Position numbers and translations under genes: made by a program. The notes under the pieces are model-generated. The model saw only the letters and a program-made list of their open reading frames with translations, was not told the DNA's origin and did no database searches. From positions 19,984,413 through 20,048,412 of the forward strand of contig OY804589.1 in NCBI GenBank assembly GCA_963680875.1: a stretch of 64,000 nt of DNA, written 5' to 3'. Shown here in pieces: positions 27,301 through 35,336 of this stretch; the stretch's first letter is position 1, and every line of letters begins with the position of its first letter. Source of the DNA: Bathymodiolus brooksi. Its lineage: Eukaryota; Mollusca; Bivalvia; Mytilida; Modiolidae.

Positions 27301-28285
27301 CGTATATATGCGTACATAAATGGTATAATTGTTTATTGTTCTTAGCTCCGCCTTTGATAAGTCATTTTTACTACGAGATAGGTATAGACATTTGAATCTA
27401 CTTTGCAAATTCCGACACGTTAAAAAATGTGAAAACTAAGCTCCGTCAGAAGTCGATTCTATATTTCTATGCTTTTCACATAGTAAAGAGGCGTACGTTA
27501 CCACCCCTGTCAGATATGTCGTGCATGCAGATCTGACATAGATCCGGAGAGGAGCAGGTTCAAATAACCTTATATATAAATTGATAGCTGACTGAAAAGG
27601 TGGCAAATTATCATTATCTTTAGTACACACAAGTAAGCATTAAAACATTAACGTTGTACATCAGATTCATAGAATGTAATCACATTTGTCCACATATGGA
27701 ATGTTTATATTAATCGTTATAATCATAGAAGAAATGTTGTTTCGCTTGGAAGAGTTACTATAATTCGATACACTGTTGGTATGTATTTCTGCATGCTGCA
27801 CTTCTTATGCTGTGCAGAGCAGTCGTGCCGTACTGACACATGGTTCAATGCAAATTAGAGTCATCAAATCAGTTCAGCTTTGCAAATTAAGATTTGAAAA
27901 GCGGTAATTTGATTGACCAAGCAATGGACATCTGAATGAAACATTTATGTCAACTACATGATATTGATGTTAGAACATGGGATACAAATTAAATAAATAT
28001 TATCAACGTATGATATCATAATTGTAATTTAATGTCTTTATCTAAAATTACATAACGGTTTAAGTTAAAGATTGCAGAAACTATAATCATTGAACAGCTA
28101 CGAATTCAAATGAAAGGTTTTAACAAGCTGTACATGTATATGGGGATATTCTGTTTGTGTTTATATTACATAATACTTGATAAATTACATACTTTTAAGC
28201 TACAAATACTTGTCTTTCTAAATAACCACTTACCAGCGTCTGATGAACAAACTTTGAAAACCAGTAATACAATTAGTCCCAACAT
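6354..28285 (-). CDS. Gene A: Ig(3)-TSR(3) single-pass receptor, truncated tail
   Basis: The spliced gene is built from eleven exons listed separately: leader 28234-28285; Ig1 26467-26694; Ig2 25148-25375; Ig3 16762-16992; TSR1 12971-13144; TSR2 12315-12485; TSR3 11150-11320; membrane 9632-9760; tail exons 6756-6794, 6598-6647 and 6354-6389. The lengths sum to 1509 bp, an exact multiple of three, giving 502 residues. All junctions use GT/AG, and all introns are phase 1 except the last (phase 0). The expected product is a type I membrane protein with three V-like Ig domains and three thrombospondin type-1 repeats. Ig/TSR combinations are known from UNC5-type and hemicentin-type proteins, but there is no ZU5 or death domain here, so it is not UNC5. 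I do not recognise a named orthologue. A stop early in the terminal exon deletes an ITIM. Function as a recognition receptor is inference. Confidence 0.75.
6598..6647 (-). CDS. Gene A tail exon 2 (YxxI motifs)
   Basis: This 50-bp exon lies between acceptor CTTGTCTTGTAG and donor GTATGT. It enters in phase 1 and leaves in phase 0. It encodes PPTQIYIYIMDYNRIQ after the split codon. YIYI and YNRI fit the Yxx-hydrophobic pattern used for endocytic sorting or SH2 binding. Gene B has V instead of M, giving VDYNRI, which fits the ITIM consensus. Conservation of both splice sites in gene B supports the exon. Confidence 0.65.
6756..6794 (-). CDS. Gene A tail exon 1 (micro-exon)
   Basis: The 39-bp phase 1-1 exon has acceptor CAATTCCAG and donor GTAGGT. 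It reads FGQDEHKYDFHV after the split codon. It joins in frame to the membrane exon, whose last codon is split after one base. The gene B counterpart differs by one residue (EYKYDF). It is acidic and cytoplasmic by position. Confidence 0.65.
6795..7383. other. Intron between tail exon 1 and membrane exon (first part)
   Basis: It is non-coding and collinear with 35337-35925. A short frame near 7027-7075 (on the minus strand 'PFIGVNDDGR...') is partly kept in gene B, but it has no acceptor in the right place, so I do not call it an exon. Confidence 0.4.
7384..7535. repeat. Minisatellite, 'ATAGATATATCGTAGACAAG' unit x4 (gene A only)
   Basis: Four imperfect copies of an AATAGATATATCGTAGACAAGGAGG-like unit with variable spacers. 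The homologous site in gene B (about 35930-35962) has a single copy. Confidence 0.6.
7955..8292 (+). repeat. tRNA-derived SINE, family S2
   Basis: The A-box region TGGTCAGCGTGCTCATCTCG and a B-box-like GTGTACGAAACCC lie near the 5' end. The 3' end is GTGGCGTTAAACAACACAC followed by an (ACTC)n tail. This is a typical molluscan tRNA-SINE layout. The orthologous copy is at 36387-36720. The open frames inside it are not genes. Confidence 0.75.
8293..9625. other. Intron 5' part next to the membrane exon, nothing coding
   Basis: It contains a T/G-rich low-complexity stretch at 8640-8765 (TTTTTGTTTTTG type), shared with 36930-37025. No exon or element is recognised. Confidence 0.4.
9632..9760 (-). 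CDS. Gene A transmembrane exon
   Basis: This 129-bp phase 1-1 exon has acceptor CTGTCTTACAG and donor GTATGA. It begins with an acidic juxtamembrane stretch (SSEDDNSSAT), continues with about 23 hydrophobic residues running from IGIGAG to IYVL, and ends in the basic stop-transfer KRYRLRKP. This order places the Ig/TSR part outside the cell and the short tail inside. The gene B counterpart (37936-38063) is one base shorter at its 3' end. Confidence 0.8.
9801..10042. repeat. 40-bp minisatellite x6 (gene A only)
   Basis: Perfectly spaced 40-bp units starting CGTATGTTATTTTATGTAGA lie at 9801, 9841, 9881, 9921, 9961 and 10001, with few differences. They begin 40 bp upstream of the acceptor of the membrane exon. 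Gene B has one copy (38105-38145). Confidence 0.85.
10043..11149. other. Intron between membrane exon and TSR3 of gene A
   Basis: It is collinear with 38146-39067 except for about 95 bp present only here (near 10485-10595). No coding frame, RNA or mobile element is recognised. Confidence 0.4.
11150..11320 (-). CDS. Gene A TSR3 exon (one conserved Cys replaced by Phe)
   Basis: The 171-bp exon is in phase 1-1. It starts VNGNWGTWQDWNSCS and ends CSIKLCPG, a complete thrombospondin type-1 repeat with WxxWxxW and the RSRY arginine layer. The second cysteine of the CSxTCG motif is TTT (Phe) instead of TGT, so five of six cysteines remain. All other TSR exons in the window keep six. The donor is GTAAAT, and the acceptor ATATCTAG is usable. 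Loss of one disulfide may destabilise the repeat. Confidence 0.8.
11321..12314. other. Intron TSR2-TSR3 of gene A
   Basis: The part next to TSR3 (about 11321-11640) is a diverged duplicate of the part next to TSR2 (12486-12800), so TSR exon and intron were copied together. About 220 bp near 12010-12230 are missing in gene B. Open frames at 11670-11973 are shared with gene B but have different lengths and ends, so no gene is called. Confidence 0.45.
12315..12485 (-). CDS. Gene A TSR2 exon
   Basis: The 171-bp phase 1-1 exon is bounded by acceptor TATATATTTAG and donor GTAAAT. It encodes a full thrombospondin type-1 repeat. It opens with NGNWGTWQDW (WxxWxxW, a potential C-mannosylation site), then SCSATCGSGSRSRYHEC, and closes with SCFIKLCPG. 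Six cysteines are in TSR order. It is most similar to TSR3 of gene A and to the last two TSR exons of gene B. The domain is extracellular by position. Confidence 0.85.
12971..13144 (-). CDS. Gene A TSR1 exon (possible recombinant)
   Basis: The 174-bp phase 1-1 exon has acceptor CTTTTAG and donor GTATGT. It encodes NGNWGSWGSWTPCTKTCVGG, then RTRYRAC and a closing SCSTTISCPG, a complete six-cysteine TSR. Its 5' coding half and the intron before it match gene B TSR1 (45793-45966). Much of its 3' half (DNPSPVNGG) and the intron after it match gene B TSR2 (40683-40856). A crossover inside the exon is the simple explanation. Confidence 0.85.
13145..13264. other. Intron next to TSR1 of gene A
   Basis: A short non-coding stretch collinear with 45967-46094. 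It contains the polypyrimidine tract and acceptor of TSR1. Nothing else is seen. Confidence 0.5.
13265..13529 (-). repeat. tRNA-derived SINE, family S1 (full length, antisense to the sequence as given)
   Basis: Read on the minus strand it starts GGGGCAGCCGTGGTCGTGAT, has a B box GAATTCGAACCCC-like segment on the given strand near 13440, and ends 'GGCGTTGAACACCATTAATC'. The central part TGACCAGCGACAGGTCGGTC is shared with 46195-46220. The orthologous insertion is 46095-46364. Confidence 0.75.
13855..13990. repeat. 74-bp minisatellite, two copies (gene A)
   Basis: Two units of 'ctgggtagatgatacctccggagactaatagtccaccaacagaggtatcaacc' type. The same locus in gene B carries about twelve copies (46697-47585). 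This short state may be ancestral or contracted. Confidence 0.8.
14141..15541. mobile_element. Gene A-specific insertion with short TIRs and an internal fold-back
   Basis: Gene B lacks this segment: its sequence at 47730-47760 runs directly across the two flanks. The ends are inverted copies of TTATTATAC (14141 onward; 15533-15541 complement). The right 145 bp form a fold-back, with TGTACAATATGGAAAGATAT at about 15416 and its complement at about 15505. No transposase frame is visible, so it looks like a non-autonomous DNA element. I could not define a target-site duplication. Confidence 0.55.
15705..16125. repeat. 58-bp minisatellite x~7 (gene A only)
   Basis: Units of 'GTGATAATATGTGTCTTCGT...ATTATGTAGATATG' repeat every 58 bp with almost no divergence. 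Gene B has about one copy (47905-47975). Confidence 0.85.
16762..16992 (-). CDS. Gene A Ig3 exon
   Basis: The 231-bp phase 1-1 exon has acceptor TTTAATTTCAG and donor GTATGT. It encodes a V-like Ig domain: first Cys in TIFTCTLPG, Trp in YNWEKR, AKYGNVNSGS, and the closing DGGRYRC motif. It follows the same template as Ig1 and Ig2 but is one codon longer. It is the last Ig before the TSRs. The gene B counterpart is frameshifted. Confidence 0.85.
20616..20970. repeat. Duplicated array-edge segment, copy 1
   Basis: It is nearly identical to 21332-21686 and 24404-24760. It begins GCATTAATTTAGTGGTCATG and ends ACAGACTCACAGAGTT, after which copies 1 and 2 jump back into minisatellite while copy 3 continues into the unique intron. 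It was produced by tandem duplication of array plus edge, or by assembly duplication. Confidence 0.8.
21332..21686. repeat. Duplicated array-edge segment, copy 2
   Basis: It is offset 716 bp from copy 1 and 3072 bp from copy 3. The array block between copies 1 and 2 is an internally deleted version of the flanking 3-kb blocks. Confidence 0.8.
25148..25375 (-). CDS. Gene A Ig2 exon
   Basis: The 228-bp phase 1-1 exon has acceptor TCTAATTTCAG and donor GTACGC. The Ig domain shows TLTCPIQGSSFTW (first Cys and core Trp), QQGAKYGNVNT, and DGGFYICRTG with the second Cys. Its length equals Ig1 exactly. The gene B counterpart is 53559-53786 with all key residues kept. Confidence 0.85.
25376..26466. 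other. Intron Ig1-Ig2 of gene A
   Basis: It is collinear with 53787-56569 of gene B, except that gene B has a 1.65-kb minisatellite where this copy has a single unit near 25925-25950. No gene is seen. Confidence 0.5.
26467..26694 (-). CDS. Gene A Ig1 exon
   Basis: The 228-bp phase 1-1 exon has acceptor TTATTTCAG and donor GTAAGT. It encodes EAISGSNTTLTCPLQG, then SFQWQK, GAQYGNVNT, and SDAGHYLCRVG, the Cys-Trp-(DxGxYxC) set of a V-like Ig domain. It joins the leader exon in phase 1 (split Val codon). NTT is a possible N-glycosylation site. Confidence 0.85.
26695..28233. other. Intron 1 of gene A
   Basis: It is non-coding and collinear with the left-edge copy from 27385 onward and with gene B intron 1. 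Gene B has a 5-kb nested transposon at the position corresponding to about 27735-27765. The frame at 26740-27090 is not kept in gene B. Confidence 0.5.
28234..28285 (-). CDS. Gene A signal-peptide exon
   Basis: The ATG at 28285 opens MLGLIVLLVFKVCSSDA, then one base and the donor GTAAGT (phase 1). It is the first ATG of the model and is followed by a strongly hydrophobic core. The same exon occurs in the other two copies with one or two substitutions each. It directs membrane insertion of the receptor. Confidence 0.8.
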
Positions 28286-28375
28286 TTTAATATTTTAGTC
28301 AGTTCCGAGACATTAACACGGAAGTAGATACCTGTTTGCAATTTAAATACTTGTCTACCAGACCGTACAATTCCA

Positions 28376-28396
28376 CACAATATATATACTATATTC
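28376..28396 (-). promoter_or_regulatory. Candidate TATA box of gene A
   Basis: On the minus strand a TATATATATT-type run lies about 95-105 bp upstream of the ATG. It is at the same distance in the three copies. This is inference only. Confidence 0.35.
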
Positions 28397-28747
28397 AATT
28401 GATTATTGGTTTGCCCTTAGAAAATATTAAAACCAGTTTGTTTATTTAATCGTGTCGCGATCTGGTAATGTTTACGTTTTGTTTCTTTGATGTTAGGTAT
28501 ATCTGATACACTTTCTTTGTTGCTTTACTCGGTCAAATGATAAACTATATATCTGGCTTACACCCTCCCCCCCCCCCCCCCCTCATTTGTGGTTGCTTAA
28601 ATGTGTATATTTGTTATTTTGTAATATTTGACATTTATTATAACAATATCCGTTTACTCAATGCAACTGATATTTACCTCATGAATTACAGACTAATTAT
28701 CTACATGCTTTCTTTTTCTCATCTGTCATTACATTTTAATAGAAAAA

Positions 28748-28915
28748 ATAGGGACAGTCGTGGTTGTGATCGTATAATAGTTGGATTTAGAACTACTTTA
28801 TTACCACTAAAGTTGTTAGTTAGAATGGCGAGTTGTACTCGATACAAAATTATATTCAGTGATTTGCAATAGGTTCGTGGTTAAACACCATAACCCTAGT
28901 CCTAATCCTAATAGA
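28748..28915 (+). repeat. tRNA-derived SINE, family S1 (5' part)
   Basis: Orthologous to the copies at 1496 and 63838. The head GGGACAGTCGTGGTTGTGAT and the truncated B-box region are recognisable. Confidence 0.6.
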
Positions 28916-29617
28916 ACTAAATTGAATATCGTAAATATATATTCTATGATCTTCTATTCAGAAGGAATATGTTGGCACTTTTTTACTGATTTATTTTGTC
29001 AAATATTAGTACGATGACATTTGTCTGATTGGCAAAAAATCCAATCATAGTTACACCCGGTGTCGGACGAATCTAAGCTACAATAAAAACAAGCTACTTT
29101 TTGTCATTTGGAATGAAATTTTCCTAAACCACAGAGTTGTTCCAAATGATAGCCATGAAAATTTGCTATCTCAACAATACTTTAAAAATACTATTCCTGT
29201 TATTCCCCTTTTGGCAAGTTCTGATAAATTAATAGAAGTCTAGAAAACAAATACGCCCGCATGATATAAGTCTTTTCCATATACAATTTGTGAATGAAAT
29301 GGGGTGGGTTGGTGGAAGAGAAGAAGTAAGTGACGAGATCTAATTTTAATCAGATAGATTCATCCCCGAAATGGATATACCAATCTCCTGTTCATTTACA
29401 TCTGGATAACAATCCATTATTTTACTTATTATAATATATTTACAAATCTAAATACATTCAAGTCTAATAAAAGTTATAAAAATATTGAGATATATATATT
29501 TGAAAACGAATTTAAATAAATTGCTATTATGAAATAAATAATACATTGGCTGTTTTCCGACATATTCGAACGTAACAAGAAGGTTAGTTTTCATAATAAA
29601 CAATATATACAGAGTTA
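28916..29617. other. Intergenic between genes A and B, nothing recognised
   Basis: Collinear with 1673-2365. No open frame is kept between copies. Confidence 0.4.
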
Positions 29618-29957
29618 CGATGGTGTAATGGTTAGCGTAATCGTATCAAGTGTCGTAGATCTATGTGGGTAGATCGTGTGTTCGAGACATCGTGTCAAAC
29701 GAAAGATTATAAAAGTGATATAAACACATAGCGTAAAAGAATGAAGGCAAAGACTAGTTGGCTCGGAGTTGGTATACTGTGCCGAATGGAGCGACATATT
29801 CTACGTACATTGTTGTTCTAATGAGTTAGCACTATTAAAATTCAACTCTGTTGGTCTAGTACAAAGTAGATAGCACCATCTCATAAGCAAAATGAATATG
29901 GTCAGTCCACGATAGAGCTGAACTAAACGTCGCTTAAAGTTAAACAACATTCACTCA
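29618..29957 (+). repeat. tRNA-derived SINE, family S3
   Basis: Orthologous to 2366-2725. It opens with GGTGTAATGGTTAGCGTAAT, a good tRNA A-box region, and ends GTTAAACAACATTCACTC. Confidence 0.65.
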
Positions 29958-30399
29958 TTTACGTCTTTGAAACGATTCAGTCATAAAATCGGTATATTGG
30001 TATAAAAATAACAACTACTTGTTAGGTTCAGGGTGGGTTTTTATTAGCTTTATTTAATTTTAGCTGCAAGCTTGCTATAATAGTTCTTAATTTGTGTTTT
30101 ATTACTCTTCGTCATTTAATGTTTTTTGGGGATTTTCATTCATTTGACTTCAATCCTCACTGATGAGACATAAGTTGTTGAAATTCGGATAATGGGTCGA
30201 TAGCACTGTTGGTGCATGAACTATTAGTTCCGTGATAGCATCACCAGCCCAGTAACTACCAATTTTAAGAAATTGTCATCATATTATATTTTATATGAAT
30301 TAAAAAATTCATTTGATGATGTTGGCCTTATTTTCTAGACATTTTGTTTTTTAATATCCTTAACAATTTGCTACATTTTTGATTTGTTGCATTAAAATA

Positions 30400-31520
30400 C
30401 AAACTACCTTATATCCTTCCTTTGTATCTATGTAATGTATATAATACGTATATGAATTTTACATTATCCACGAAATGGACCTACCTTGCTCCTATTCGTT
30501 TTACGGAACAGGTATCACACAGTTATCAAAGAAAATAAACTACTTTAAATCTCTCAAACTCGTGGCATATGTATCAGAAGGTTAGCCGTGAAAATGACTT
30601 ATTTACATCTCTCCAGTGAATGGCATAAACATAAGATTTGCATCCATGGAAATAAACTACCTTACGTCTCTTCATTGTATGATATCTATATATATTATAT
30701 ATATAGTTTCAGAAGGTTGCCCATGATAATAAGCTATCGTATGTCTCGCCAGCGTGAGATTCACTATTCATGTAACAAAATGTTGTTAGTGAAAACTTAC
30801 ATCTCTCCAGTGTTTCACATAGGTATCAGAAAGTGATAATAAGCTATTCAAAATGATGCCGGTGTGTGATTCAGGTAGCGAAATTGTATTCATGAAAATA
30901 AGTTACATTGAATCTGTTCATTGTATCACGTAGGTATCAAAGTGTTATCCGTGAAAATAAACTACCTTGCATTACTCATGTGTGTGATATTGGTATGAAA
31001 GTAACATTCATGAAAATTAGCTACCTGACAATCCTTTATTACATGCTATAGATAGAAATCATGATTTCTCCTAATTCTCTTCATAGGAAGATTATCTATG
31101 AAAATAAGCTGCATTATGTATCCCTAGTCTGTGACATTGGCATCAAAGGGTCATCCATGAAAATATGCTGCATGATATTCCTTCATTACATGGTATAAGT
31201 ATCATAATATTTTCCAAGTAAATATGCTACCTTACATCTTTTCATTTTCTGGTATAGTTATCAAAGCGCTATACATGAAAATATACAATCCTACAACACC
31301 CCCCTCCCAGTGTTTCATACATGTACCATCAAAATAAGCTGACATATATCTCACCAGAATGTGATATTGGTATGGAACGGTTATTCATGAAAATGAACTA
31401 CCTTACACCTCTCCAAATTGTGATATTGGTATCAAATTGGTATCCATTAAAATAAGCTACCTTACATCTTTCAAGCATTGATATCAGAAGGTTGTCCATG
31501 AAAACTAAGCCAAAAGATGT
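30400..31520. repeat. Degenerate ~60-75 bp tandem repeat (longer than in unit A)
   Basis: The same 'catgaaaataagctaccttacatctctcc' phrase as at 3090-3770. The first part, to about 30840, has no counterpart in the left unit, so array length differs between the intergenic copies. Confidence 0.55.
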
Positions 31521-32005
31521 AACATCTACGTCTCTACTCAATATAGCTAGTAAGTGGAAAGGTTTTGTTTTTCTTCAGGTATACCTTTCCTATATTTGAA
31601 GATGCCACTATTTCAGTTAATTCTCGATGGATCTTTCTAACTGTTCTTCATCTTATGGATAAATACATTCATCATTTACAAATTTTATGTTGTTTTTATC
31701 TGTTTAAATTGAAATTTAATCTGACCCATATGAGTGCCAAGTGAGATGGTTGACCATAACTTTTATTCTGCAGAGAATATACAGATGGAAGCCTTTAAAT
31801 AAACAGAACAACTGGAACAATATTTCTCCCATTATTACGCGTTTTAACCCGCTGAACAAGTGGTGGAAAAATATGTCATCCTCTAGAGGATTAAAATGTC
31901 TCGTGCCTTTCCCGTGTCCTAGCAACATAAGTATGTAGATGTCCGCCAAAGGATTTTGAAATACAGTTCGTGTTGAATAATGGGAGAAACAAATTTTCCC
32001 TCAGT

Positions 32006-32151
32006 TGCCCATGTGGGTTACGATATTTCTCCACTCTCGAGAGTTAAGAGTTAAATTTAAAATTTTAACCACTCTCTTGACGGCTTGTGGTTAACATTTT
32101 TAATTTAACTCTCTTGAGTGGAGGAATATCGTAAAATACGGGCAACTGAAG
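32006..32151. repeat. MITE-like fold-back element
   Basis: Orthologous to 4262-4396. It has inverted arms of about 50 bp around 'GTTACGATATTTCTCCACTC'. Confidence 0.65.
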
Positions 32152-33780
32152 GAGAATTTATATATCTCCTTAACCTTGTTTGTTTGTGTATATGTAAGTG
32201 CGTGTATTTAAATTGTCTAAGGAATCAATAAAATCACACATATACATGAAGTAGGATCTGAAATAAATAGCATAAGGACCACAAAAGAGCATAACTTTTC
32301 ATTTTGTATTTCAGATTGTCTAATTTTTATTGACCTGGGGTCACAATCTACTGCTATTACTAATATGGAAATATTGCATTTCCAAAACTATCAATGTGTA
32401 GTTGCCATTTCTCTGATATTTCAACATTTCAACGGTCAACGGAGTAATTATTTTTCCTATGAAATCCCCACTACAACGACGTGCGTGGTTACAATTATAT
32501 GATATCATACTGTGTTTGTAAATATTCGTGCAAAACAAAATTCACACGTTGTTATATGTAATATGTATCATACCATTCAAATACTAGTTGAGCGAATTTT
32601 ATCAATTTTTTGCACTTTTTTGTTATTGTGTCAAATTGCAAAATATAAATTGTATGTTCAGATCTAATTAAATCAAAAGACTTCACTCTAGAGATAGTGA
32701 CTTATTCCTCAACAGTATTACACATAATTTAACTTAAGCATGCTTTATTGTCATAAACAACAAAGCGATTCGACACCGGTTATACAAGATAAAGATGCCT
32801 TCTCTATATTACACATGCCTATAAAGAACACAATAAGTGTATATATTGCACTGCATGTACGAAGAGAGGAAGATTTCTAGCTAGCCCTATAGCCTTCACT
32901 TCTTTATTCACTCCTCGAAATAGCGATAAGTCAATATCACTCTGAGGTAGTCTTTGGCTGAATAACAAAACATATTTCTCATCTTAGCGTTACTCGTCTG
33001 TAATACGAATAACAAATTATGATTCTTCAGATGATCGTGTTTACGTAAATGACATCATTTTGTCTGTGCGTCGGTGATTCTACAATAAAGAAGAAGTAAT
33101 CAATATTTCCAACTACATTTTTATGTATATTAAGTATAATATGAAGAAAATACTTTCATTGTAGTGTTGCCAGTATCATTTCTGTTTTGGTTTCTAACTG
33201 TGCTAAGGTTTATTATATATATTAGATAAAGAAAACAACCAATCCATTGGTCAATTGTAATGAGAGTCACATGATATAATTTGGACATTTTGTTTCTAAA
33301 AATAACAAAATTTTAATACTGTTGCCCGGTCAATAATTCTTTTATTTACCGGTAAGTAGCCACCAGCAAGCCTCTGCGCGAACACGTGTTATATCACACA
33401 CACAATACGTAATTACTATAGGCAAACAAAGTGATTTGAAACGCCACTAATGTTAACGGTAACACAAATATGGGAAGGAAGCGACAACGATATGTTTTAC
33501 ACAACTTATTGGAAGGGATTTTAATTTTGAGACACCTGAAGCATTTTATTGAAGTATTCGGGAAAGTTTACGTTGATGCTAGGATAAATTCTAACATAAT
33601 TATACATGTAATAAACAAAAACAGATTAAACGGAAAACTTGAAATACTTCATTAGCATAAAATTAGAACTTATAATTTATCTCTTCGAAGTGTTTAGTTG
33701 CTTAAAAGACACACCATAAAATGACTCTGTTTTACCTCTTCAGCTAAGAAAACTGAGAAGGTATTTTTTTCTATATATCG
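32152..33780. other. Intergenic, nothing recognised
   Basis: Collinear with 4397-6025. Only short, non-conserved frames are present. Confidence 0.4.
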
Positions 33781-34635
33781 TTTTTTCTATATATGACGTT
33801 TTATCTATTAATAATTCTAGATTTGCAGAATTTTTTCCATTGATATATCATCCAGAGCTGGAAGTTAAAGAGACCAGAGATACCGCTTCGTCCGCATCAT
33901 GTTTGGACTTATACCTCGAATTTGACGACAGTGGTCAAATCAGTACTAAAATTTATGATAAACGGGACGACTTCAATTTTAAGATCATACATTTTCTAAA
34001 TATGTGCAGCAATATACCAGCTTCTCCTGCATATGGTGTTTACATCTCGCAATTGATTCGTTATGCAAGGGACAGTGGCAATTATTCTGCTTTCTTGAAA
34101 TGTCATCTTCATCTGAGAAACAGGCTACTGGACCAGGGCTATGAACAGATTCGCCTTATTCGATCTCTTAAAAAGTTTATATTCCGATACCAAGATCTTG
34201 TCGAAATATACCGTATTCCATCTCTGCAGAAAAGAATATAAACGATGGATTTTCATATAGTGAAAATGTATAAAGATACGGATTCAACAAAAATGTCAAA
34301 AATATTTTTTTTATCAATGTGTGACGTAAAAGTGTTTTTGACATTTGGCGCTGATTTGACAGCTGTTTTACCTGTTTTGTTCAAGTATTGTTGTAAATAT
34401 TGTTATAGTGACAGCCGGAAACTTTGAGCCGTAATGAAAGGGGGAGGTTTGGCGCTTTAAAATCTGATTCAACCCACCATTTCTTTAGAAATGCCTGTAC
34501 CAAGTCAGGGTCATTACGTTTTCACAGTTTTCCGGTTGTTGACTGATTTTGTCTGTTTATATACTTATGAGTTTTGACTTTCCCTTTGTAAGATTGTTCG
34601 GAGTTCGGTAACTTTGTTATTACCCTTACTTTTAT
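33781..34635 (+). mobile_element. Retroelement 3' fragment inserted beyond the 3' end of gene B
   Basis: Unit A has uninterrupted sequence across this point (about 6030). The insert carries a frame (33840-34241) with the motifs CSNIPASPAYGVYISQLIRY and LKKFIFRYQDLVEIY. I recall these from the C-terminal part of reverse-transcriptase-like repeat proteins that are very common in bivalves and other marine invertebrates. A non-coding tail follows that contains AAATGCCTGTACCAAGTCAG, also a familiar molluscan repeat. Family assignment is from memory and uncertain. It has no intact RT. Confidence 0.6.
33840..34241 (+). pseudogene. C-terminal fragment of a retroelement protein (RT-associated)
   Basis: The 133-codon open frame starts inside the domain, so the first Met is not a true start. 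It contains LDLYLEFDDSGQISTKIYDK, the CSNIPASPAYG segment and a basic HLHLRNRLLDQGY stretch. The polymerase core is absent, so it is a 5'-truncated relic. It lies on the strand opposite to the receptor genes. Confidence 0.55.
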
Positions 34636-34723
34636 CAATTTTCCAAGAAAATGCGAATAATAAATAAAAGTCAGGAGAAAATACAAAATGAAACCGTTAT
34701 GCTCTATTGGTTTGTGATATTGG

Positions 34724-34930
34724 TTACAATTCATCCAATATCTCGGTAGTAAAGTGTAAATTAAGATATGTGATTGGTTTGTTATGTGTTGGGATGATGT
34801 CTCCATGGAACAACTGTTGATTCTGTGTATCAGTAGTATCAATATTAAAGCTTAATATATTATCAATAGGTAACGTTGTATCGCCATGACATTGCCAGTA
34901 ACTGGTTATTTCTCTATAGCCTCCAAACAT
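34724..34930 (-). CDS. Gene B terminal tail exon with intact ITIM
   Basis: The exon follows acceptor GGTGATTAG in phase 0 and encodes 68 residues: FGGYREITSYWQCHG near the start, an acidic/polar middle (NIDTTDTQNQQ), then PITYLNLHF and the end TEILDEL-stop. ITYLNL satisfies I/V/L/S-x-Y-x-x-L/V/I, the immunoreceptor tyrosine-based inhibition motif. In known receptors this motif recruits SH2 phosphatases when phosphorylated. The exon itself is undamaged, although upstream lesions put it out of frame in gene B. Confidence 0.65.
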   Translation of the reverse strand: MFGGYREITSYWQCHGDTTLPIDNILSFNIDTTDTQNQQLFHGDIIPTHNKPITYLNLHFTTEILDEL

Positions 34931-35139
34931 CTAATCACCCATACATCCAACAGTAATCTAAGTCAATAACTAAGCATATTCCAAAACAGTTTCAGAAGAA
35001 GATTGTATAGGTTTGTAAGGGGAAATTATCGTTTTCCTATTTTAATGAGTTTTTGTGTGATGAACATGGTATTTAATGCTTTGAATAAATAGGTAACAGA
35101 TATGTAAAAGTTCAATTTTACCACAATCATTCTACAGAC

Positions 35140-35189
35140 CTGTATTCTGTTGTAATCCACTATATATATGTAAATCTGAGTTGGAGGAT
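35140..35189 (-). CDS. Gene B tail exon 2 (VDYNRI)
   Basis: The 50-bp exon runs from phase 1 to phase 0, with acceptor CTTGTCTTGTAG and donor GTCTGT. It reads PPTQIYIYIVDYNRIQ in the ancestral frame. VDYNRI fits the ITIM consensus, whereas gene A has M at the first position. Confidence 0.6.
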
Positions 35190-35297
35190 CTACAAGACAA
35201 GACACATAAACACTGTTATACTAAAGTGGCATAACTGTTATTTATTGGAGACAAATTACTAAATAGTTATTCGTTCTGGCTGGATCTCAACACCTAC

Positions 35298-35336
35298 CAA
35301 CATGAAAATCATATTTGTATTCATCTTGCCCAAAAT
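35298..35336 (-). CDS. Gene B tail exon 1
   Basis: The 39-bp phase 1-1 exon reads FGQDEYKYDFHV in the ancestral frame. The acceptor is AATTCGAG, slightly weaker than in gene A. The donor GTAGGT is unchanged. Confidence 0.6.

Noticed and set aside
6354..28285. Assignment of the receptor to UNC5, hemicentin or SCO-spondin
   Set aside because: UNC5 would need ZU5 and death domains after the membrane segment, hemicentin and SCO-spondin are far larger and not single-pass receptors with short ITIM tails. Only the domain types are shared.
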